Assembly (NCBI GenBank): GCA_019117495.1
Contig: DWZP01000008.1
Coordinates: forward strand, 1 to 64,000
DNA length: 64,000 nucleotides
Direction: 5' to 3'
Source: Fusicatenibacter_A intestinipullorum
GTDB lineage: Bacteria > Bacillota > Negativicutes > Acidaminococcales > Acidaminococcaceae
Made by a program: the position numbers and the translations under genes. Of this stretch, positions 1 to 6,832 are shown one piece after another; position 1 is the first letter of the stretch; every line of letters starts with the position of its first letter. A model generated the notes under the pieces. That model did no database searches. It was not told the origin of the DNA and worked only from the letters and a program-made list of their open reading frames with translations.

Positions 1-266
1 AACCGATTGGCTCTTAATTATTTAATCCAGAATTTTGTTTGTTTGGCTCGTCTGCTTTCTGCTTCCGCTTCCAGCAAACTCGCCCGCACATTCGCTTTTT
101 CTTGGTTCTTGTTCAGTTTTCAAGGTGCTGCTGATGTTTGACAGCTTTTGTAGTTTACAACGTTTTCATCGTTTTGTCAACTACTTTTTTGAAATTATTT
201 TTTCAAATTTTTCAGTGCCGCATCACAGCGTGTTATTATTATATTAAATCTGCATGTTAAAAGCAA
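1..266 (-). promoter_or_regulatory. Tandem promoters and leader, probably of an rRNA operon
   Basis: Two minus-strand sigma-A-type promoters lie in tandem, each with a 17-bp spacer. The upstream one has -35 TTGCTT (261-266) and -10 TATAAT (238-243). The downstream one has -35 TTGACA (175-180) and -10 TAAACT (152-157). The leader towards base 1 contains, on the minus strand, CTTGAAAACTGAACAA (about 102-117), a string common in Firmicute rRNA leaders and spacers. Tandem strong promoters and this string suggest that a 16S gene starts just before base 1. No rRNA is inside the window, so this is inference. No protein gene is credible in 1-358. Confidence 0.5.
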
Positions 267-358
267 ACATAAATTTGATACTATTTTCAGCAATTTACAG
301 CTAAATTTTACATAAATTTTTCTTTTGCTTATTAATCCTCATTTTTATTTTTATTTCC

Positions 359-1222
359 TTAATTTTTCGCAAAGTTTTCGTGCAAATCTTCTTTAAAAAC
401 AGTTACAGCACGCCGCTCGGCCCTGCTGTGCAGCGTAAGGCAGTAAAAATCACGCCGGGCCGCAGGGTAATTATCCGCAATGCTTACTTCACCGGAACGC
501 TGCGCCTGCGCAGCAATATGTTCCGATATTAATGCGCACCCCAAATTATTTTTAACTGCTTCTTTAACGGCAAAATTCGTATTAAAAATTACCGGCCTTC
601 TGTTTATATTTATGTTGCTTTCGCGCACAAAGCTTTCCCACTGATCGCGGGATGCCGAACCTTCCTCGCGTATAATCCAGCGCATATTGCCGCCCGCTTC
701 ATGTCCGGCAGCCGCAATAACAACCAGCCTGTCGCAGTAAAAAGCCTCTGCGTTTATTCCGCTTTCCTGCACTTCGCCTTCAACCAGCCCCACGTCAATC
801 TCACCGTTTAAAAGCAGGTTTACAATATGTTTTGTGTTGCCAATTATAATTTCCGGCTCCAGTTGGCTGTATTTTTTAGTAAACCTGCCAAGATATTCCG
901 GCAAAAAGTATTCGCCAATCGTCTGGCTTGCGCCGATGCGCAGCACACCTTCAAGTTTTTCCTGCCAGCCGCCGATAGCCGCCTTTGCATATTCAATTTC
1001 CGCGCAAATGTTCCCGGCACTTTGCAAAAGAATTTTTCCGGCAGAAGTTAACGCCACATTTTTATGTTTTGCAGTTCTTTCTATTAAAGATGCTCCAAAA
1101 AATTCTTCCAGCTTTTTTATCTGCACACTGGCGGTTGGCTGCGATATATTGCGTTTTTGCGCCGCCCTGGTAAAATTACGGTATTCCGCAACGGCTAAAA
1201 ATGTTTCAAGTTCTTCTATCAT
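359..1222 (-). CDS. LysR-family transcriptional regulator
   Basis: A 287-residue LysR-type regulator. The winged helix-turn-helix occupies about residues 1-60 (FTRAAQKRNISQPTASVQIKKLEE), and the rest is a periplasmic-binding-protein-like effector domain. The ATG at 1222 is preferred because GAGG lies 7 nt upstream; an in-frame ATG four codons earlier falls before that ribosome site. The gene is divergent from a YeiH-type transporter across a 144-bp gap. This resembles the E. coli yeiE/yeiH pair, so it probably controls that transporter, perhaps in response to a sulfur compound. Family assignment is firm; the effector is not known from the sequence. Confidence 0.9.
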   Translation of the reverse strand: MIEELETFLAVAEYRNFTRAAQKRNISQPTASVQIKKLEEFFGASLIERTAKHKNVALTSAGKILLQSAGNICAEIEYAKAAIGGWQEKLEGVLRIGASQTIGEYFLPEYLGRFTKKYSQLEPEIIIGNTKHIVNLLLNGEIDVGLVEGEVQESGINAEAFYCDRLVVIAAAGHEAGGNMRWIIREEGSASRDQWESFVRESNININRRPVIFNTNFAVKEAVKNNLGCALISEHIAAQAQRSGEVSIADNYPAARRDFYCLTLHSRAERRAVTVFKEDLHENFAKN

Positions 1223-1270
1223 CGTTAACCTCATTATAAAATTTAATCGATTTTATTATAATAATTCATT

Positions 1271-1331
1271 TTACTAATTATTGTAAATCATTTATACTTT
1301 GTTTGCAACCAGTTCACGGAACGTTTTAATA
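1271..1331 (+). promoter_or_regulatory. Putative LysR operator and yeiH promoter
   Basis: A palindrome TTAC-N8-GTAA (1271-1286) sits between the divergent LysR and YeiH genes and could be the LysR site. A plus-strand promoter candidate follows: -35 TTGCAA (1303-1308), 17 bp, -10 TTAATA (1326-1331). Pattern only. Confidence 0.35.
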
Positions 1332-1366
1332 TTTTATATCTTATTAATGAAAGGAAGTTTTAACGC

Positions 1367-2368
1367 ATGGATTTCATCAACAAAAATTTACGCGGAATTT
1401 TATTCTGCTTTGCGCTGGCAGTGCCTGCAACCTACCTTGGCAAACTTTTCCCGGTTGTTGGCGCACCCGTTTTTGCAATTTTATTCGGCCTTGCAGCCGC
1501 TTTTTGGAAACGGCCCGCATTTTTTCAGCCCGGCATTCAGTTTACTGCAAAAAAAATACTGCAATATTCCATCATTCTTTTAGGCTTCGGCATGAATTTA
1601 TTTGAAATTTTAGCAGTCGGCTCGCAGTCTTTACTAATTATTGTTTCAACTATCGGCACGGCATTAATTACGGCTTACGTTTTAAGCAGAATTATGAACA
1701 TAGAGCGCGATATTGCAACGCTTGTCGGCGTGGGTTCTTCCATTTGCGGCGGCAGTGCCATTGCGGCGGCAGCGCCTGTTATTAAAGCCTCCGATAAAGA
1801 CATTGCCCAGTCGATTTCCGTAATTTTTCTGTTTAATGTTGTGGCAGCCTTCCTGTTCCCTGCACTTGGCGATATGCTTGGTTTTACCGATACAGGCTTT
1901 GGCATGTGGGCAGGAACGGCTATTAACGATACCAGCAGCGTTGTTGCCGCAGGGCAAACCTGGGCCAGCGCGCACGGCAGCGATACAGCCCTAAACTACG
2001 CAACCATTGTTAAATTAACCAGAACGCTTGCAATTATACCTATCTGCCTCGGGCTTGCCTACATAACATCCAAAACCAAAAATACGGCGGCCGATGTTAA
2101 AATTACCTCTATCTTCCCCATGTTCATTCTTTACTTTGTAATGGCGGCAATTTTTAACACCCTTGCCGGTGAAAGCCTCCCGGCACTTGCCCAGCTTCCT
2201 TCGATAGGCAAATTTATGATTGCAATGGCGATGGCTGCCATAGGCCTTAACACCAACCTTGTAAGCCTTGTAAAAAGCGGCGGCAAACCGATTTTGCTCG
2301 GCCTTGTATGCTGGATTTTCATTGCACTTGTAAGCATTGGCATGCAGCACGTTTTAGGAATCTGGTAA
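1367..2368 (+). CDS. YeiH-family putative sulfate exporter (Cons_hypoth698 family)
   Basis: A 333-residue inner-membrane protein with about ten hydrophobic segments. It carries the family signature near residue 120 (VGVGSSICGGSAIAAAAPV) and a central GTAINDTSSVVAAG stretch. Family members are annotated as putative sulfate exporters, but transport has rarely been shown directly. AAGGAAG lies about 9 nt before the ATG. It is monocistronic, with a terminator about 20 bp after the stop, and is divergent from a LysR regulator. Family assignment is confident; the substrate is inferred only from the name of the family. Confidence 0.85.
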   Translation: MDFINKNLRGILFCFALAVPATYLGKLFPVVGAPVFAILFGLAAAFWKRPAFFQPGIQFTAKKILQYSIILLGFGMNLFEILAVGSQSLLIIVSTIGTALITAYVLSRIMNIERDIATLVGVGSSICGGSAIAAAAPVIKASDKDIAQSISVIFLFNVVAAFLFPALGDMLGFTDTGFGMWAGTAINDTSSVVAAGQTWASAHGSDTALNYATIVKLTRTLAIIPICLGLAYITSKTKNTAADVKITSIFPMFILYFVMAAIFNTLAGESLPALAQLPSIGKFMIAMAMAAIGLNTNLVSLVKSGGKPILLGLVCWIFIALVSIGMQHVLGIW

Positions 2369-2386
2369 AGTTCACAAATATTCCCC

Positions 2387-2435
2387 ACAGCACCCGCAAA
2401 TTTCACCAAAAATCTACTTTGCGCGGTGCTGTTTT
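2387..2435 (+). terminator. Intrinsic terminator after the YeiH gene
   Basis: Inverted repeat with arms at 2387-2400 and 2418-2432 (ACAGCACC paired with GGTGCTGT, plus GCAAA with TTTGC), followed by TTTTAC. Confidence 0.6.
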
Positions 2436-2530
2436 ACATTGCCGTTGTACCCTTTTAAATTAAAGTGTGGTATAATAATTGGGAATGTTTCAGCTGTTAT
2501 TACAATATTTACAGAACCGAGGTTAATTTA

Positions 2531-4606
2531 ATGGGAAACTTTTTTAAAACAGTAATCTGCGTACTTACAGCATTAATCGTGCTGGCAGGCGCTGCTTTCT
2601 GGGGCCTTGCCGGTTTGCTGCCTGCGGTAGATATTGAAGATTCGCTGCGCCCGGATGCTGCTTCGCAGTATTTTGACGATAAAGGCGAACTTATCTACAC
2701 CACCGCATCCGAAGAACGCCGCATTCCCGTAAGTCTTGACAAAATGCCAAAGCACCTGCAGGAAGCCTTTATTTCTATTGAAGACGCCCGCTTTTACGAA
2801 CACGGCGGCATTGATATCCGCGGCACCGCGCGCGCACTGGTAGTAACCCTTACCGGCGGCGACGTACAGGGCGGCAGCACCATTACCCAGCAGCTTGCCA
2901 AAAATGCTTTTTTAACCAACGAGCGTACCATTACCCGCAAAATTAAAGAAGCCTTTATTGCACGCCAGCTTGAAGAACGCTATACCAAAGACGAAATTTT
3001 AAACATGTACCTGAACCGCATTTATTTCGGCCAGGGTACTTACGGCGTAGAATGTGCCTCGCTTTACTACTTTGGCAAACACGTAGAAGACATTGACCTT
3101 GCCGAAGCAGCAACGCTGGCAGCCATTCCTAAAAGCCCTAACTACTACAACCCGCTGGAAAACCCCAAAGCCAGCAAAGAACGCCAGGAACTTGTGCTTG
3201 ACCAGATGGTAAAATACGGCTATATTAACCAGGCCCAGGCCGATGAAGCCAAAGCCGAAAAAATTGCCGTGCATGTAAGCGAAACGCAGGATAAAAAAGA
3301 ATACCTCTCTTACTTTTTTGATTACTGCAACCAGTTTATTATTGATAAATTCGGTGCCGACGCGCTGTATAAAGGCGGGCTTAAAATTTACACCACCATT
3401 AACAGCGATATGCAGCAGGCAGCAGTTGACGCCTTGCAGTACCTGCCCAATTACTACACCGACGATAATAAACTTACCCAGCCGCAGGTAGCGCTCGTTT
3501 CATTAGACCCTACCACCGGCTACATTAAAGCAATGATTGGCGGCCGCGCCGAAGACAAATTCAACCGCGCAATTATGGCAGTACGCCAGCCGGGTTCCAG
3601 CTTTAAGCCTTTTGTTTACCTTACCGCCATGGATAACGGCTTTACCCCTGCCAGCGTAGTTGAAGATAAGGAAACAGAATTTGCGCAGGGCTGGACTCCG
3701 CAGAACTCCGACCTTAAATGGCACGGCAAAGTAAGCCTGCGCACCGCACTCACCCGCTCCATGAACGTACCTACCGTACTTGTAGCGCAGCAGGTTGGCG
3801 TGGATAAAATTCTGCAAACAGCAAAAAACCTTGGCATTACCACTTTGGTTGAAGACGGCGCATACAGTGACGCCAACCTTGCCATGGCACTTGGCGGCTT
3901 AAGCAAAGGCGTAATTCCTGTTGAAATGGCCGCAGCTTACGGTGCAATAGCCAACGGCGGCGTTTACGTTAAACCGATTGGCATTTTAAAAATTGAAGAC
4001 CGCAACGGCAAAGTAATTTTTGAAAACAAAACCGAACGCCGCGAAGCAGTTGACCCGCGCGCAGCATATTTAACCGTTGACATGATGAAAGGCGTATTTG
4101 TAAACGGCACGGCAGCAGGCGCAGGCATTGGCCGCCCGGCAGCTGGCAAAACCGGTACAACCGATGACTTTAAAGACGCATGGTTTGTAGGCTTTACGCC
4201 TAACCTCTCCACCGCCGTGTGGATTGGCGACGACAACGGCCGCGCCCTTGAATATATGTACGGCTCCATGCAGCCGCTCAGCATTTGGCGCAGCTATATG
4301 GTTAACGCCGTTGCCAACCTTCCTGCGGTAGACTTTGTACGCCCCAGCGGCGTGGAAATTCCTCCCGAACCCAAAATTGAACAGGACAGCGACAAAGATA
4401 AGGACAAAGATAAAAAAGACAGCAAAGACGCTGATAAAGACAAAAACAAACCCGCAGCCAAAAAAGCTGCCGAAGAAGCAGCCGGAAACTCTCAGCCTAC
4501 ACCCCAGAAACCAAGCATGCGCGACCGCGTGCGTGAAATTCTGGAAGGCAACGCTGCCAACAACGCCAAACCTGTTGTAAGCAACAAGCCTACACCGGCC
4601 AACTAA
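2531..4606 (+). CDS. Class A penicillin-binding protein (PBP1A-type)
   Basis: A 691-residue bifunctional peptidoglycan synthase. The N-terminal transmembrane anchor spans about residues 7-32. The GT51 glycosyltransferase domain has EDARFYEHGG (84-93) and GGSTITQQLAKN (114-125). The transpeptidase domain has SSFK with catalytic Ser356, SMN at 410-412 and KTG at 540-542. The last 75 residues are a low-complexity Lys/Asp tail. The ATG at 2531 is chosen because CGAGGT lies 7-8 nt upstream and the membrane anchor follows; an upstream in-frame ATG at 2465 lacks both. An extended -10 (TGTGGTATAAT, -10 at 2471-2476) would start a short leader. Monocistronic. Confidence 0.95.
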   Translation: MGNFFKTVICVLTALIVLAGAAFWGLAGLLPAVDIEDSLRPDAASQYFDDKGELIYTTASEERRIPVSLDKMPKHLQEAFISIEDARFYEHGGIDIRGTARALVVTLTGGDVQGGSTITQQLAKNAFLTNERTITRKIKEAFIARQLEERYTKDEILNMYLNRIYFGQGTYGVECASLYYFGKHVEDIDLAEAATLAAIPKSPNYYNPLENPKASKERQELVLDQMVKYGYINQAQADEAKAEKIAVHVSETQDKKEYLSYFFDYCNQFIIDKFGADALYKGGLKIYTTINSDMQQAAVDALQYLPNYYTDDNKLTQPQVALVSLDPTTGYIKAMIGGRAEDKFNRAIMAVRQPGSSFKPFVYLTAMDNGFTPASVVEDKETEFAQGWTPQNSDLKWHGKVSLRTALTRSMNVPTVLVAQQVGVDKILQTAKNLGITTLVEDGAYSDANLAMALGGLSKGVIPVEMAAAYGAIANGGVYVKPIGILKIEDRNGKVIFENKTERREAVDPRAAYLTVDMMKGVFVNGTAAGAGIGRPAAGKTGTTDDFKDAWFVGFTPNLSTAVWIGDDNGRALEYMYGSMQPLSIWRSYMVNAVANLPAVDFVRPSGVEIPPEPKIEQDSDKDKDKDKKDSKDADKDKNKPAAKKAAEEAAGNSQPTPQKPSMRDRVREILEGNAANNAKPVVSNKPTPAN

Positions 4607-4611
4607 AAAAC

Positions 4612-4662
4612 AAATCCCATCCGCCGCGAACTTTACGTTCATAAAACGGATGGGATTTTTTA
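4612..4662. terminator. Bidirectional terminator between the PBP and kinase genes
   Basis: A 12-bp perfect stem (4612-4623 with 4647-4658; AAATCCCATCCG arm) is followed by T-rich sequence on the plus strand. The convergent kinase gene probably uses it too. Confidence 0.8.
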
Positions 4663-4678
4663 TACCCTTTTTTAATTT

Positions 4679-6340
4679 TTACAGTGCCTCTTTAAAAATA
4701 GAACCGCCGATAAACTCCCTTAAAATAGAGTTGGTCGGTATCGCCGCATCATCCATACCGCGCACATGGCTTAAAAGTTCAAGCAGGCGCTGCGCGCGCG
4801 TGTAAACCGCTTCGTCCGGCTCAATCAGCTTCAGCAGCGGCTCGGCATATTTTTTAAGCACAGCAAACTCGTACACCAGCGAAGTATTAAACATAATATC
4901 AGCGCTGTCCTGAAACGGAAATACATACTGTTCTTCCCCACGCCGCACATCGTCCCATAATTTCAGCGTCATCAAGGCATCGTGCGAACGGAACTGCGAA
5001 TCGCGCACAATGCGGCGCAAAAGGCGCATATCCGTTGTGTGAATGCGGTTGTAGGAATCGAGCTGCATGGGCGTTAAAGCGCTGATGTAAATTTTCATTT
5101 TATTATTGGCAGGCACGGCTTCGGAAATACGCTCGTTCAGCGCGTGGATGCCCTCAACAACCAAAACATCATTTTCGCCAAGCTGAATTTCACGCCCGCG
5201 GTATTCCCTCATGCCGCTGCGGAAATTATACTTAGGCATTTTAACGCACTCCCCTGCCAAAAGGCGGCGCAAGTGGTCATTAAAAAGTTCCAAATCAACG
5301 GCGTCAACGCTTTCAAAATCAAAAGTACCGTCGGGTTTTCTCGGCGTATCATGCCTGTCTTTAAAATAATCATCCATAGAAACAGGCACAGGGCGCAACC
5401 CATTAACCACCATTTGTATGCTTAAACGCTGCGCAAACGTGGTTTTGCCGGAAGAAGAAGGCCCTGCAATAAGCACCAGACGCACATCTTTATTGCTGGC
5501 GGCAATTTTATCGGCAATACCGGCAATTTTCTTTTCGTGCAAAGCCTCTGCCACCTGAATAATGCCGTTGGCATAACCGCAGCTTATAATACGGTTCAGT
5601 TTGGCAACAGTGTTGCAGTTAATTTTTGCCGACCAATCCTGCAATTCGTGGAACATGCCGTTTAAAGCATCACTCGGCTCAAACTTATCAAGCCTGTCCA
5701 TGCAGCATTTATCGGGGTAATTAATAATTATGCCGTTCTCGTAATTTATCAGTTCAAACTGCTTTAAGTAACTGCAATCCGGCATCATGGCGCCAAAAAA
5801 ATACTCCATATAATCGCGCAGCTTATACACCGTAAGCGTCTGCGCGCCGGGCGTGTTGCCCAAAAGCTGCAAACGGTCGTCCTCACGGCGTTCCACCAGA
5901 ATTTTTTCGGCTTCCGCCCTGCTGATAGTGCTGTAAACAATAGGCTCCTGCGCCGCAATAAGTTTGCGCATAAACAAATCAATATCGCGCAAATCGTATT
6001 TGCTGAGCACAATGCCGTTGGTAATATCGCAATACAAAGCGCTGCCTATCGAATTGCAAACCTCAAGCTGCACCTCGGGGCGCAGAGTTTTAATGGCATA
6101 CAAAAACAAAAACAGCAGGCTGCGCACATAAACGCGGCGTCCTTCTTCCGTATCCCAGGTTATAAAATCAACAATGCCGTCGCTGTGCAAAGGCTTCTGC
6201 AAATCGGTGCCGACGCCGTTAAAAATGCCTTCCACCACCGGCTGGCTGTAAAAACCGTTCAGTTCGCGGCTAACCTCCAAAAGCGTAATTCCTTCCGGAT
6301 ATTCTTTTATAATACCATTTGGCAAAGTAAGTTTCAGCAT
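4679..6340 (-). CDS. Nucleoside (uridine) kinase with N-terminal TGS and ThrRS-like domains
   Basis: A 553-residue protein. It has a TGS domain (about 1-60), a threonyl-tRNA-synthetase-like second domain (about 60-230) and a C-terminal phosphoribulokinase/uridine kinase domain. The kinase domain has a Walker A loop, GPSSSGKTTFAQRL, near residue 293, a DDYF motif and VVEGIHALNE. Proteins of this layout are annotated as uridine kinase or nucleoside kinase and would phosphorylate a nucleoside in the cytoplasm. The TGS part may bind nucleotide or RNA, which is inference. No class II synthetase catalytic core is present, so it is not an aminoacyl-tRNA synthetase. Start supported by GGAG about 8 nt upstream. 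Confidence 0.85.
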   Translation of the reverse strand: MLKLTLPNGIIKEYPEGITLLEVSRELNGFYSQPVVEGIFNGVGTDLQKPLHSDGIVDFITWDTEEGRRVYVRSLLFLFLYAIKTLRPEVQLEVCNSIGSALYCDITNGIVLSKYDLRDIDLFMRKLIAAQEPIVYSTISRAEAEKILVERREDDRLQLLGNTPGAQTLTVYKLRDYMEYFFGAMMPDCSYLKQFELINYENGIIINYPDKCCMDRLDKFEPSDALNGMFHELQDWSAKINCNTVAKLNRIISCGYANGIIQVAEALHEKKIAGIADKIAASNKDVRLVLIAGPSSSGKTTFAQRLSIQMVVNGLRPVPVSMDDYFKDRHDTPRKPDGTFDFESVDAVDLELFNDHLRRLLAGECVKMPKYNFRSGMREYRGREIQLGENDVLVVEGIHALNERISEAVPANNKMKIYISALTPMQLDSYNRIHTTDMRLLRRIVRDSQFRSHDALMTLKLWDDVRRGEEQYVFPFQDSADIMFNTSLVYEFAVLKKYAEPLLKLIEPDEAVYTRAQRLLELLSHVRGMDDAAIPTNSILREFIGGSIFKEAL

Positions 6341-6372
6341 AGTTTTTCTCCTTTTATGCAGGCTATAATAAT

Positions 6373-6401
6373 ATTATACCGCATAAGCTGTTTTTTGCCA
6401 A
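6373..6401 (-). promoter_or_regulatory. Promoter of the nucleoside kinase gene
   Basis: Minus strand -35 TTGGCA (6396-6401), 17-bp spacer, -10 TATAAT (6373-6378), about 30 bp before the kinase start. Confidence 0.65.
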
Positions 6402-6412
6402 AAAAGAAACCG

Positions 6413-6748
6413 CTACCTTTTGTTAACAATTACCGAAACCGATGGCTGGCTCATATTAAAAAAATTTGCCAAAAACAACTGCGAAACTCCTTTTTCGTAA
6501 TATAAACGGCAAATTTCTTCGTTGCGTTCTTTGCGGTTAACAAACGGATGAATTTCAATAACTTCACCGCCTGTTTTATAACCGTAATCGCACAAAAGCA
6601 CAATCATATATTCTCCGTCCGGCTTTTGTGCTTTAATCTCCCAGCAGCGCATGCCGTTTTTGCCGCGCGGCATATAGTTAACGTATTCTGCCGTGCAGTC
6701 CGGCGCAAGCTGTTTAAATTTTGCTTCATTAAAAGGTACTTTTATCAT
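6413..6748 (-). CDS. Small hypothetical protein with C-terminal helix-turn-helix
   Basis: A 111-residue protein I cannot place in a named family. Residues 1-70 are mixed alpha/beta with no obvious motif. The last 35 residues (NEEICRLYYEKGVSQLFLAN then FFNMSQPSVSVIVNK) read as a helix-turn-helix of the sigma-region-4 or HTH_23 kind, so a DNA-binding role is plausible. CCGGAG lies 8 nt before the ATG. It lies between an autotransporter gene, which has its own terminator, and the nucleoside kinase, and its stop codon is next to the kinase promoter. The target is unknown. Confidence 0.65.
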   Translation of the reverse strand: MIKVPFNEAKFKQLAPDCTAEYVNYMPRGKNGMRCWEIKAQKPDGEYMIVLLCDYGYKTGGEVIEIHPFVNRKERNEEICRLYYEKGVSQLFLANFFNMSQPSVSVIVNKR

Positions 6749-6785
6749 TATTTTCTCCGGTATTTATAAAATAATATCAGCTTAT

Positions 6786-6817
6786 TTATAAAATAAAAGG
6801 GAAGCCAAAACTTCCCT
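6786..6817 (-). terminator. Terminator of the first autotransporter gene
   Basis: Stem AGGGAAG/CTTCCCT (6798-6804 with 6811-6817) followed on the minus strand by TTTATTTTATAA. Confidence 0.7.
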
Positions 6818-6832
6818 CTTACTATTTTTTAA

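Noticed and set aside
4335..4580. Lys-rich 81-codon frame inside the PBP gene tail
   Set aside because: It is a shifted reading of the low-complexity Lys/Asp tail and has no ribosome site.
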